In this document: positions 22,213 to 35,900 of the stretch, piece after piece
How the letters are laid out: every line of letters starts with the position of its first letter
Numbering within the stretch: the stretch's first letter is position 1
Source: Diadema setosum
Lineage: Eukaryota > Echinodermata > Echinoidea > Diadematoida > Diadematidae
DNA: 64,000 nucleotides
Assembly: GCF_964275005.1 (NCBI RefSeq)
Contig: NC_092706.1
Span: 27,004,942-27,068,941, forward strand
Direction of reading: 5' to 3'
Notes under the pieces: model-generated
Database searches by the model: none
What the model was told of the DNA's origin: nothing
What the model saw: the letters and a program-made list of their open reading frames with translations, nothing else
Translations under genes and position numbers: made by a program

Positions 22213-22412
22213 TGCTCCCTGGGGTGTAACAATACCCCCTGTCCAAGAGGAAGACCATGACATGATAATAGACCCAGGGGGTATTGGCAATTTTTATTCA
22301 TAGACCATTTTCAGTCAATTGCAGTCACCAAGGTCATTTTATAGGTCTTAAACAGTGCCTAATCTATCAACTTCATAGTTTGACTTTTCAACATGCTGCT
22401 AAAACTTCTTAA

Positions 22413-22783
22413 AGGGGATGGCTAGTAACTGATCAGTGGGAATCAGTGGGAATGCTGGAGGATGATTGTTCCAATCCTTGTGGGATTCATTTAAGAGTAC
22501 ACTATATATCTATTCTTGTGTGAAAATTATTTGCTTCAGAATGGTCTCATATTCAAGTAATGTGCAGTTTAATGTTTCCAGGTAAGCGTCCCTGGTCAGT
22601 GACGGGGCATTAATGACATCTGCACATTACTTGAATATGAGACCGTTCTGACAACTGTCTGAAGCAAATAATTTTCACACAACAGTAGATATAATGTACT
22701 CTTAAATAAATCCCACAAGGATTGGAACAATCATCCCTCAGCATTCCCACTGATTCCCACTGATCGGTTACTAGCCATCCCCT
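22413..22783. mobile_element. TTAA-flanked foldback element (AGGGGATGGCTAG family)
   Basis: TTAA at 22409-22412 and 22784-22787, with two arms of about 165 bp that fold back (left 22413-22577, right 22620-22783). It is a fuller sibling of 12093-12378. Confidence 0.9.
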
Positions 22784-22787
22784 TTAA

Positions 22788-23337
22788 AAGGTTGCCCAGT
22801 TTAGTCAAAAACTGGAACACAGAGATCCCTGCTTACTTTGACAGATCATTCCAGCGTCATACAATGCAGAGATCAAGATAAATGTTATATCTTAACTTGG
22901 TAATGAATCTCCATGATATGCCAGAAAGCTGGGAGTAAGCAGATCCTCACTTTGAATTTATGTGCACCTTTAACTCTTTTTGTGCCACATTCACACACCC
23001 TACTCAGTCGATGGCGTACCAAATTCACATATTCTGCTCAAATGCACAAAACTGCCAAAACCGATCGATAAATCGCCAAATGTTACAGTGTATTGAAAGC
23101 ATTTCTGGTGATTCTGTACCTGCCACAGTAGCTTGCATTTCATCTTCTCTGCCTTTCAAAGAAATAAATTTCGCAGATGACTTCAAAATCTAGATCCGAA
23201 AAGAAGATCACTTTCTGTTGTCTCCAAATTGATATTTCAAACCAATTCATTACGCTGTGTGGCAATTCGCTGTAGACTTCATACATTTTACTAGTATACA
23301 TGCCACACCCGTTCCTGCAGAGCAGCGGACATAAAAT
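22788..23337. other. Spacer upstream of gene B
   Basis: About 550 bp with no gene or named repeat. Around 22970 it carries a TTTAACTCTTTTTGTGCCAC phrase resembling the start of the short repeat near 12796 and 25060. Confidence 0.5.
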
Positions 23338-23495
23338 TGTGTCCTAGTTTTGAAGGTTGATGTGCCATAACTGAAATGGTAGTCACAGGTATGCATGTGC
23401 ACAAATGCATGGGATTGTGTGATAAATTCTTACATGAAAAGTAGAAACTATTTAGTTTTTCACATGATTTGACTCCTATGGATTTAGGGAGGGGC
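23338..23495 (+). promoter_or_regulatory. Conserved 5' flank of gene B (candidate promoter / 5' UTR)
   Basis: Homologous to 7297-7465 upstream of gene A, with shared TGTGCCATA, GATAAAT and TTTCACATGATTTG blocks directly ahead of the conserved ATGATG. No TATA box or initiator can be assigned with confidence. Confidence 0.4.
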
Positions 23496-23799
23496 ATGAT
23501 GAGCATCGCAAGACTTAGGATTCTCTTGCGTCAGGTACCATCTCTTCAAGCCGGTGTTTCCGTCATGTCAAGGCGTGAAACTGCTTCATCCAGCGTCACC
23601 AGGGAGTGTACAGATGCTGGTCCCATTCTCAGCATCACGCCGGAGTCGGGCCTCGCAGATGAGTTGATGGACATCAGGTGCTTGGGCTTGCAGCCGGGAC
23701 AGCTGGTCACGCTAACCGCAAAGGTCCGCACAGAAAACGGGAAATACGAGTATCAAGCGAGTGGCCAGTACAGGGCTGCTGATGATGGTACTGTGAAAG
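23496..23799 (+). CDS. Gene B coding exon 1
   Basis: Two possible starts. ATG 23496 gives a leader MMSIARLRILLRQVPSLQAG with four Arg and no acidic residue, and ATG 23565 gives MSRRETASSSVTREC. An in-frame ATG also exists at 23478, but it is not preserved in gene A. Donor AAAG|GTATGT at 23800, phase 1. It covers the first strands of the N-terminal domain, including PESGLADELMDIRCLGL. Confidence 0.85.
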
Positions 23800-26700
23800 G
23801 TATGTACACTTAAATATGATGTAAAACCAGAAATTTTCGAAAGCATGAAACTGTCATGAATTTCGCAAGGAACCAGGATATGGGAAAGTGAAATGCACAC
23901 AAAATTTTTGTCTACACAATGTATTCAAATACTTAGTGCTATGCTGTACACCATCATCATGGTTGGCAGTTCGTGATTTAAGTTTCTTGCTGCAAAAGGG
24001 CCATTGTCCCCGATCCAATTCGCGAATGATTCTGGTTTTACAGTACCCCATTACAAAATACGATCTGAGCATCTTTTGGCAATTGTTACATACAGTATTT
24101 GTAAATACTGCTGTCTAATTTAAAAATCTATATTTCCTATGCTAGAGTCACACTTGGCCAGATTTTGTACCTGGTCCATAAGGAATTAAAACCGTATGGA
24201 CCCGGTTTGAGCCGTAGAGACCCGCATTGACCCGCATCAACCGGCATCGTAACCTGTGTCAATTCCTGATGGATTCCGGGGGCCACGGTGAAAAATTTTT
24301 GATCATGTTTAGAATTTTCTCACAGATTTCAATTCCGTATTGATATCCAAATTAACCCAGTTCGAACCGCATTGACTCACATCGACCTGCTGCAATCCGC
24401 AGCTTAAAACCGCATGGACCCTTGCCGTATATCGTATTCCTTCATGCAACGGCTGATGACAAAGTTTACATCTGGGTTGGTACGGGTCGAAGCTGGTTGA
24501 CATGGGTCGATAGGGGTTGAAAAGTATTCAGTTAAGGATTTTAAAGCAGATTTTTATACGGTTTGATATGGGTCAATACAGGTCTCTGCAGCTTGAACCG
24601 GGATGATACGGTTTTAATTCTTTATGGACCTGGTTCGAAAACTGGCTGTGTGTGACTGTAGCATAAATTGCCCTCCATTCTGGGACTTGAAATCTGGCTC
24701 ATTTTCACCCAGATCAGATCCGTTTTGTGACCCAGCCGTATGTGACTGTAGCATTAGGTACATTTATACTATTAAAGTACAATGTCATCAAGTTATTTTG
24801 TTTTGAAGCTCTTATTTTCAAACAGCTTTGTTATCTGGACACTTCATCTATCATAAAAGGGAGATTGCTCACGCAGTGACGTGTCTGCCTTGCAATTGAA
24901 TGTGTGTCTGAGTCTAGCTGAGGTGTACAGTGTTGTTTATTGTGTGTTATCATGCCATCTCCTCCAGTGTTTACGTTATAGAACGATAAAACACACTCTC
25001 CTTTGAGTGGAACATAAAATGAATTATAAAGGTTCAAAGTGTGTGCAGTAGGTTACACTTTTTACTTCACCCCTTCTGTGCCAGAGATTTTGGACAGTTT
25101 TATGTTCAGTGCTGTGAGATTTTTTGCACCAATCAGCACTCAAAGCGCACAAAGAGTGAAGAGATCTACGATGTAGATAAATATTTAGAACACTTCACTT
25201 CTCCAGCAATGCTCTGTGCATGCCTGCTTGAGTGGCGCCTGACCTCCACACACCCTGGGAAATGGGTGAATCATAGGATTCTTGCCTCTGTGGATTGAGT
25301 GCTAGTCAGTCAACAAATAGATGTAACTGTACATGTACATCACACAAACCACCCACACAAACTTGTAAAAAGATGCCAGAAAACACTTTTTGAAAGCTAT
25401 GGTCAAATATTCCGAAAGAGAGGTTTCTCATGCAGTTTTGAATTGATAACACATCAGAATTGCATGTTCCTGAAAGTAATGGTACGTTCCCACTGCTGAT
25501 CAGATCAACTCGATCAATCCCGATCAAGCTTTTTCAGCCTGGTCGGGCTGGCTCGGCATTGGTATTCGGGGTCGATCTACCTTGATCGGCATCGCTCCTG
25601 CTTCCTTCACGATAATTTTGGACATGTCCAAAATATTCGAGTAGGAAGCCCGAACACCAACAGCTCGGGTAGTGATCGAGAAGAGATCGTGCTGATCGGG
25701 AATCCGTCGTATAGAAATCTAGTGTGGTCGGGATGGATTTTTCCCCGAGCTCAGTTCCCGATCATCTCGAGTTATACTCGAATGCTACACGATTGATATC
25801 AGATCATCTCGATCCAGGATTCATCAGTTTCATGAATAACTCGACCGCTACACGACCGATACAGGACTGCTATCGACTGATACTCGACTAAACTCGATCA
25901 TGCTTCGACCGGCACTCGATCAAATACCGAGCACTTTTTGACAGTGGTTGCAGCAGGTGCAGACGTACTTTCTTAGCACTCATTTATTTTTCAAGTATTA
26001 AGAAAAAAACATATGCAGTCCTTGGTATCAACGTTAAAAAGTTAGATGTCGTCAGTTTCTTCATCCACTCCTGGCCCACTGAAGAAAAGAAAAGGGCCAC
26101 GAAGAGAGGGAAAAGAGAACAAACCCTAAACAGCAGACATGACAGAATTAGACTCTCCAGACAAAACTACCAGAAGTAAGAAAAGAAACACAACTGAAAC
26201 TGAGAAAAAATTGGTATTCTGGTAATATGACTGTAACGTGAAAGGAAATTTTCTAGATTATAGAGCTATACTTTACTTATAAACTGAGAAATGTTTCTTG
26301 ATTTCTTTTGCTAGTTTGTCTGTTTCAAAGTTGAAGTTGGTTACGTTGATATAAAATCTATTTCTTACGCTGACGTGTTAAAACAGTAGTTGTAACGTAG
26401 ATTCATAAATGCTCAGTGACTTAATTTACTTTTATTAACGTAGATGTTACACTTTTGCTTCGCTTAATAAGGTTTTTTTTTTATTGAGAGTTGTATGTAC
26501 ATTGCTTGAAGTCCACCTCGATATCGATTGGCTGGGATGAGTTGACAAAAAAAAAATAAACAACCAACATTTTCATAATTTTTTTGCTAGTGTAAAATGT
26601 TATATTATTTTATTTTCATGATAATGTACTCTGTTCCACATATCAGCACACTTCATGAATTTAGAAATTAATATGATACATGTATTTTCTTTTACACACT

Positions 26701-29700
26701 CTTGGGCCTATATAATTTATAAATGAATACATATATATTTTTCATTCACTTTTTCATTCTTTGATAATGAGAACAATAATGACAGAGATAGCACGACTCA
26801 TTTGGGGTGTAGAACAGTCATTTTTTCCAACTCTATATAATGGTGCATTTATGGGCATATAGGCCTATGTTTCATTTTTAGACCAAATTAATTTCAGCCC
26901 ACCTATATGTCATGCACTTATACGAAGCGTGGCGGTGTGACATTTCTTTTCTTTTAATGAGATATCAAACTTAGATTTGCTATTCTTCACATCCAGTGAA
27001 AATATCGAATGCATATGAACGAACCTATTATAGGTATTATACACGGTGTCCCGGCAGACAGAGTGCTACAAAATTGTCTCTTATTTAAAAAGATATGAAA
27101 GACTGAATGAAATCGTTACATCATTCAATAGAAAGAACACCTCAAATTTTATTTGACACAATGATAATCAATCTTCGTGCAGGCGCTTTGATCTCCATGA
27201 AAATTTGTGATTTACAAAATCTGTAACTTTCCGCACTGATATCCTACTTGACTGAGCGATAGTGAAGCCGTAAAAACTGATAACGAATGCGTCAAAAATA
27301 GCTACTGAAAACGGATAAAATGAATGAATACAAGTGAATGCATTTTTGGTACCTTTTTCAGTGGCTTACAAACAGTAGTGATCAGTCTTTGTCATCGTTT
27401 TTGTTTGTTTTTTTTTTCAGGAAATATGACTACAGAATCGAAACGCCTGCACGAGAATTGATGATTGTGCCTGGTTTCAAAATAGGAAGTGTTCTTCTAT
27501 CAACTATAGGTTTTCCCGGCCAATTTCGCACTTTATCAATTTGTCAGTCCAATTCCTAATTGCTGCATTCAATTTAGCAAAATATACCAAAGATGACATG
27601 TTTGGTATAGTTTAATTTTATGATCTCTTCATTTGAATTCATACTATTCAAATTACCTTTAGCCTCATTCTAAGTAACACGTTTTCTATTGAAATTCGTA
27701 AAACAAGCACCATTTGGTTATTCGTTCATTCAGTTTAGAATGATAGTCACGTGATCACGGACATGCTGCTCTCGTTTATTCCAATTCATTTTTGGGCAAT
27801 CAATTTAACATCTTTTGCAGTCAATTTAGCACGCATGTTTATGGTTTGCTTCTTTCTTTATTTTCGTAATATAGTCATTGTTTTCCAAGCGTCATTACAT
27901 ATCATATTTTCGTACTTATTTCAGAGTTTGGCAACATTTTTTTTTTTCTTTAAGGTGCTTGGTGACTCTTCAATTCCGAAGATAGTGAAACATGTGCATG
28001 GCCACAACTTATCTCGCCGTTGTGCGCTTTATTCCTTGTGTCGGCCAGTTGTAGGAAGTCAAGGTTATGATCATCAAATATTCCTATAATTCGTTTTCTG
28101 TCCCCTTGAGAAATACGTCTGTATCTAACTTGTGCCGTCGTGACTGTAAGAAGATGAAGTTAAACTAGAGTATTGGTACATGTAGGCCTAAAATGTCATG
28201 TATGAAAGAAAAGGGGCGTTACAGAACAGCAAAGTTATATAATATGGTAAAAAATACGATACTGTGTGGATGAAACAATAAGTCACATAGAAATACGCTC
28301 TTAAATGTTATCACCTTTTCAAAAAAAAGAAAGAAAGGGCATGACGTTAATTTCAATGAACATGTTGGGAATTTGACTGCCCATACGCGAAATTGAATGA
28401 CTGAAATATCCCTTTCGCCAGTGCTCGCGAATTTGAATGACTGAAGAGCACGTGCCAATTTGAATGCCCGTTTTACGAATTCGAAAGGCACATGTGCAAA
28501 TCTCATTGATCGGAATGCTAAATTGAACGAACAACTTGCAATTTTGAATGACCGAATGTGCAGTGATGAGGATTTTCGCTAAATTGAATGAACCTTTCAT
28601 CAAATGGACTGACAAAAGGGCGAAATTGGCCGGCAAAACCTATACTAAAGATAATCATTTCTGTCGTTCATTCATGCTTTTGCAATTAATAGTCAGTTTG
28701 TAGCACTCTTTTTGGCCACGCCGTATTCAAGCATAAATACTGAGTTGTCTCATATAACCAAACGAATACTGTAACCAATTCTTCCTTCACCCGATCACTG
28801 TACGAACCTGCCGACCCGTTCGATGCAAGATCTTACACAGATCGAGTCATGTCGAGCTGGTCTAGGAAGTCTAGTAGAAATCGAGTACTGACCGTGTAGC
28901 GATTGTGTATTGATTGTGTGTATATCGGGATGTTCGAGTAGAGATCTGTGTGGCTGTCGAGGAGAGATTCTGAAACTTCAGTTGGTTCCGATGCCCTTTT
29001 TTTTCCCCTTATGTCACCGCTTATATAGCTATTAAAGTAATTGTTAAGATATTTGAATGGTAAAAAATATTATAATTTGTTATTTGTTTTTGTGGTGATA
29101 AATATCCTAATTTGGAATTCATTTTTAAAGTGATAGCACAGTCACTCTTATACGTGTGTATTGAATCCATAAGTATCATTTGGGAAATCAGGAAAAAAAA
29201 ATATAAACCCACAATCATTGTATATCTGGTCTGTATGTTTGATATACATATATGTATATATATATATATATATCTTCTTAGTTGAAAATTATGCAATATC
29301 ATTATATATGCCCCCCTTTTTTTTTTGGGGGGGGGGGTTGTGCATCTCATTTATATACTCAGATATGCATAATGTGTCATTTGTAATTAGATGGTGAATA
29401 AGCAATACATTATAGCGTATTAATGGATTTGCAATCTATTTTGATACAATGCACAAGATTTAAAGATTGTGTACTTTATATATTTTAGGTGATTATGACA
29501 ATGTTCCCATTGCTCTTATTTTGATATAATTTATCATATAACTTTGATTCATTGATTGTGGGTATGCACACACGCACATCCACCCACCCTCACATGCACG
29601 CACAAACACACACACACACACATGCACACACACACACACTCACACACACACACACACACACGCTCACACACACACACACATACCCCCAACACACACTCAA

Positions 29701-32700
29701 ACACACAACCCCCTTTCCATACATATGCGCAAATAAGCACACATTCTCAAATACATAATTTAAGTCTCAATATTGATTTTGTTCCTGGTGCAATATATTA
29801 TTTTTTGATCAAACATAGAGTATATTACATGGATTATTCTTCTTATAATATCTTTTATAATTATATTTTTATGCTTTCGTCATTACAATGTAAGTCAGTT
29901 TATTTTCCATTGCTTTGAGTGTATTATACATTGTATATACACACTAGATATTGCCTTTTTCAATAGTGATTATATTAATGTTTATTATAGAAATATGTGC
30001 AAGTATGCCATCAGCTATATAAGCGTCTTTTTAAAGTTTTAAATTGTTGATCTAGGGAGTATATAAATAGAAATGTAATTACTAATTTGTAATTTGATGA
30101 TTGAATTATGTTCATATTATTTTTTTATTGTTTATCATTAATAGTGATAATTATTTTAGTAATAATTTTTTGTATATTTTAAGCTTTTCAATGTTTAAGT
30201 TAATATTTTCAGCTTAAGTTAAGTGTATTTTGTAGGAGATTCAATTTTCTTGTTTTATATGAATTAGTAATCATGATTGTATCTTTTATCTTTGTAAACA
30301 TGTGCAATTCAGCCACTGGCTGCGATACATGATTGAATAAAACCTTTATTGAATTGAATTGAATTGAATTGATGTCGAGAATGGTCGGATGCGGATCGTA
30401 AAAGATCGAATAGCGGTCGGGAAGGGATTGTGTTGAAGGACGATTGAGCATTTGGTCGGGATTGCTCTGGCAAAAATAGATGATCGGGATTGATCTCGCT
30501 TGATCGAGTTGATCTGATCGGCAGTGGGAACGGGGTATAAATGATTGAATATTGAACATGTAGAAATGCTTCATTTGAAGAAAAAAAGGGACTTTGAAGT
30601 CTATGCAAGTGCACAAAAATGACCTTGCTTGTGTAAACAAAACAAAAATAAAAAGGGATTTGGCCCGTTTCACAGTTAGGCGCCACTTTTTGTCAACCTA
30701 GGTGTCAAAATTTCAAGTTGTCTTTCAGAGATGGAATGTCATGATTTCTTATTCCTAAGAATGTGAATTTAATGGAAAATGTAATGCCTGAGCTTAATTA
30801 TTATTGCAATATTTGATACCATGAATGATTCTATTGGAGATAAAGGTAATTTTGCTGAAAGATAGTGCTACAATGTCATGGACAGAGCTGAAGCACTATG
30901 TGTCCAACAGGTAATTTGAAACTGTAACATGATTAAGTGATATTTAAGCAAACTTGGTGCTAAATTTTGTGTTCTTATTTGGATTTATTGGAAAATTGTA
31001 CCACTTTGAAGGAAAAATATAGTGTAAAATAGAGTATATGACTTCAAAAAGTTTCTCTTGTTTTACACTTCCTCATTCAGGATGTGTAATATTTCATGGA
31101 GATAATACTTATGTTGGGGCACATACACACACTTAATACTAACATTGTGAGTGTCCATCTTTTTACATTTAAAATTTCAGCTGGAAGATATGGTGGATGT
31201 GACAAGAAACAGATGTGAACGGACATTTTACACCTTGACCAATAAACAACAGAAATAAGGCAAATGATTACCCAAAGAATAGTCAGCACAAGTCAGTTCA
31301 CACTAAGAAACAAATTATGTTTCACAAGAAAGTTTTGTTTCCAGAATAAATGACATCAGTAATAGCCAATAGTGGTGGATGTGACATGTGAACGGAACAC
31401 CAATTTCCTTGGTATTTTGTTTTGTACACACCTTGCATAAAACAAATGATTTTGCATGCAAAACCACTGAGAATACTATATTCTATAAATTCACAACTCA
31501 CTGCTGATAAGGCCTCATGTGCTGTAAAAGTTATGGATGCCTGAAATCCCATGTGGCGGATGTGACGGATTGAAGATGTGAACGGCCATTTTCAATCTTC
31601 TCAAATTTATACTTGATAGTTATAGTTCAAACCAATATTGAAATTTTTATCAGCTTACATACACTGTACGATCAAAGTACATGTATAAGGTTTTTTTTTT
31701 TTTTTAGCTGACAACATGAACACTATGTTCATTGGACTCTGAATGTTTTTCAGAGTAAATTGGATCCAACATGGTGGACGTGATGCTGAAATTTAGAACA
31801 GAATTCCAAATATTCATCTTTATCATCAACTGGTAATTGCTAAGCAGTAGGGCCTACTCTGTTTGCAAGAACCACATACAGTGTAGAACAGTCATATTTT
31901 TTTAACACAAATCACTGCACACAAGGGTCCACATATTTTCAAGTTACAATGTATGAATGCAAGAAGCTCCTTGTGGATGTGACAAAATCAGATGTAAACA
32001 GACATTTTTTTTTTACCTGCAATTGATGTGCAATTGTGGCATCCTTATTCATTAACCAGCCAAATCATAGTGTTTTCATTAGAGCAACTATGCATTCAAG
32101 TTTTTTTTTTTTTTTTTTTTCACAGTTAATGATATCCGATGTGGTGGATGTGACATTTTGTTGTGATCAGAATCCCAAATATATGCAAAATCTTGCTGTA
32201 AGTGTTTCCCATAGAATTAAAAGGAAAAGGTAGGCCTACAAGTACTGTGAGTCTTAGTCTTATCGTACTTTAAGTTAGTTTCTGCCTGTGATGAACCTAG
32301 AAGTGAAAACCTACATGTAGTATAAGGACCAATCCTATCTATAATCCTAATTATAATAGATAAAATGCAGATTATGCGGTCATGGCCCTGTTTTCAGTAC
32401 ATGCATTGGAAATCTATAGTACAGGCAAAAGCTACACTAACGCTCCGATACGTCACCTACCAGGATTCCCCCAAGAAACTTTGTCATGTCAGGTAAAAAT
32501 CACATTTCTAATTTGCCTTAGTTTGTGAACATGTGAACTCACAGGATAAACTTTCATACTTATTGACAAACTGAAATACAATTGTGTTCTGAAAAAAAAA
32601 AAACCACATTATCTCCTCCTTTGTAGTATGCCACCCTTCCACCTCTTCTACTTGTATGTCATCACCAATATGAGCCATTGTTTGCTAATGACTGTTCATT

Positions 32701-32869
32701 TTTTTTCATGTTTTTAATAACAAGTCTTATTTCACTTTTTTGGCTTTATGAGGCTGTTTCAGCAGGGGGCACTGGGCATGCAGTATTTACCAAAGGTTGT
32801 TTCCTTCTTGGTCATGTCTTTATAGGGTTGTGTGTGCAAATACCAATTATATCTCCCCCCCCCAAAAAA

Positions 32870-32932
<63 letters not shown>

Positions 32933-35900
32933 AGGCATTTAACTAAATTATCACTTCTGTTACCAAAATCTGATTGTTTCATTATTAAAAACCGACAGTA
33001 TGGACGTTGAACACAAAATTAATCTGATCTGCAATAAGGGTTATTGATATGCCACAGTGGTCCAGTTTGCCCATGCACCTGCATTCGTTTTACCTGACTA
33101 GCAAAAGAAATGGACCTCCCCCCCCCCCCAAAAAAAAAAAAAAAAATCATTAACATTTTTCAGGAAAAGTAAGGGATTCTGAAGAAAACCACTGGGGGCC
33201 TCTTTAGCTTCAACCAGATCCTATCCTGTGTTACTACAGAAAAATCTTGGGACATACTTGTATACTTATTGCAGAGATGGGATTAGCCAAGGTTAGGAGA
33301 TCAGTTTTAACCCACTTTTCCCTACCTGTTGCTATATAGGATAAGAACCTGTACTGTCGGGCAGAAGCTTGGTAGTCTGGTGGATACTTAGCCCCTATGG
33401 ACTTAGCCTGTCTAGTAACCAAGACCAGTAAATTAGGAGATAGTTGGTTGGAATCTAACCCAAGTTGAATGCCCATGATTTTGTCATGGCGACTACTAAA
33501 ACACTGCATAACCAGTGTTTATGATATGTTGGAGGCTAATTGTTCGATCAGTTGCAGTAAAATAATTTACAAACCAATTTATTTTTTTCACCCCTCAATC
33601 TTAGTTAACCATGCCAATGGTTGTGGATCATTTCACACTGTGTTCAAGTCTTGTTGCAAGGTAGCGCATTAGGGAACTAATGCTGAAAAATGCTATCCAT
33701 TTGGGAGATACACTCTGTGTCCGTTCACACCCCAAAATGTCACATCCACCATATATTTAATCATTATTAAACATATCAAATACATGGTGCAGCAAAGGTT
33801 CAATTAATGTAATTAAATAACATTTACATTCTTTTGCCTTTATGAGATTAATCATCTGGAAAATTGATTAAAATATGTAGAACATCAGCTTTCACAGGTA
33901 CAGTGACAAGATCATGCTACATCCTCACTGTGAATAAGTATTTCAATGTAAAATTAAGGTGAATATGATGTTAAAGTGGGTGTCTAATATCTAGATATCT
34001 TGGTAATGACATACTTTTAAAGATCTAAACATACTTTGTCCCCAAAAAATAAGTTGTCCCTAGATTTTACTTAATATTCATTGAAATGTCCGTTCACATC
34101 CGGAAATGTCACATCCACCAGGGCATTTCAAGCATTCTCAAAGTTTTTAAACTTGTTAGTTTCATAGCAATGTCCGTATCAATGGCATTTGTAAGCTTAG
34201 TACAGAGTCTAAAATGTCTGAAGATTCACAGTCAATCAGGCCAGTATTTAATGAGATGCACACCAAAATGTGTTTCTGACAAGAAAGGCTGGTGGATGTG
34301 ACATGTGTGAACGGACACCATGTTATTTGACATAAAAAAAGCATTTGAATTTCAAATGCTGGATTGTTTTGGAGGGATGGACACCCAACTGTGTATCATT
34401 GATTTATGTAAAAATTTTAGAAATAAGCTAAACCATTAACAAGTTATAGTTATATAAAATTTTGGTGGATGTGACAAAAATGTGAACGGACATTTAAATT
34501 TTGTTTTCATATTACTGTCATTTCATCAGATGGAACTGAAGCACAAACAAACTTTCTACAGTTACTCATACAAAGCTATACTTCACTTTTACATTATTTT
34601 CCTGAGACTTGCCTTTGTTTTCTTACTTACACAACCCATATAAGCAGATGCTTAAATGTGAACGGACAATGTCACATCCACCAAGAGAATTTTGGGGTGG
34701 AAAAAAATAATCAAAAAGGAGTTGAAACTTTTTGACTCTGATATGGTTCATTGTGGCCACTCATTCACTACACATAAATATGTTTAGTTAACTCAAAGCC
34801 AGATATGGTATGTTAAAGAATGGCAAAGTTTGCAAAAAAGGGATGTTGGCCAGGTTGACACCCAGTAGGTCAGATTTGGGCACATCTTGCTTCACTGTGA
34901 GCAAATGCTTTGGAGTTACATTTTCGTTATGCTATGGGAGGTAGACCCCATGGGGGTCTAACATATGCATAGCAAAACATTTCATGAATCTGCTCTTATT
35001 CTGTGTAGTAGACTGAAAACTGAAAAAAATGAAAAGTGGCGCCTAACCGTGAAACGGGCCATTTAAAGTCCGGAACCACTGTAAAATTACTAAATTTATC
35101 ACTAGATTAATCTCAAACTTTGTACTGGACTGGGAACAAAATCATGAATGTCACAGCTGTACAATTGTACTGTGGACTGTTACTAAAGTCTGTGAAGGTA
35201 TAAAAGGAAATAAAACCCAGGCATAATAGATTGAGTGGATGCAGCAATATTAAGTCAATATTAGTTCAATACAATATTATAAGTTTAAGAAATAAAATAT
35301 ATTGAAAAGTTGTGAAATCTTGAAGTTTTAATGTTGAGTAATAGAAAGAGATCAACATATCTCTTACGACCATATCTCGTACTCTTACGACCATCCTGCT
35401 CAAAACCCTCCCAGACGCCCTTGCCCAGATCTCGGCAGTCATGTCCTTAGCAAATGTAAAATAAATAAAAGTGTGCAACCGAAAAATTTCTTAAATTTTA
35501 TTGTTTTTTGATTTCTTTGTTTTTGACCATTTGTTTTCCATTGTTTTTTTGATGAAATTTGTCTGCTACATTGTTCCAAACATGAAAATATGTTATTAAT
35601 TGATTTTAATCAATAAAACCCCCAAAGAAGCATGCTTTTATGAAATTGTATGCACAGTTTGCATTGAAATTGTACATGAATTCATGTTTTTGAGCAATTT
35701 TAGGTCTTTAGGTACATATTTATGCATAACTTCAAGACCGCGTGCCTGGGTGTTGCAAATTTATTGTTCAGAAGATGCGGGAGACTCCAAAGAAAAAATG
35801 AAGTAATCCATTTAAGCTTATCATTAATTTTGTTAGAAAAGAAAATGGATATTATTTTGCATCCCAAGAAGGGCAAGCATGGGACACCAACAAATTGCCA

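Larger units (their letters stand above)
25483..30538. mobile_element. Large (~5.1 kb) inverted-repeat transposon with GATCGG-rich ends
   Basis: The left end CGTTCCCACTGCTGATCAGA (25485-25504) is inverted at the right end (TCTGATCGGCAGTGGGAACG, 30512-30531). Many CTCGATC/GATCGGGA words fill the first 450 bp (25500-25940) and the last parts (28790-28990, 30372-30525), as in subterminal repeats. No transposase is recognisable. Other elements are nested within (27041-28727, 27504-28650 and a retroelement end near 30372). The target duplication is unclear. Confidence 0.75.

Noticed and set aside
29549..29918. Open frames on both strands over a CA tract
   Set aside because: Simple-sequence artefact with no splice or domain evidence.
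33234..33509. 91-codon minus-strand frame as a gene
   Set aside because: It lies inside the 4.4-kb transposon and shows no recognisable domain or splice sites.
30662..35060. LTR retrotransposon
   Set aside because: The ends are inverted, not direct, and no polymerase or integrase frame is visible.
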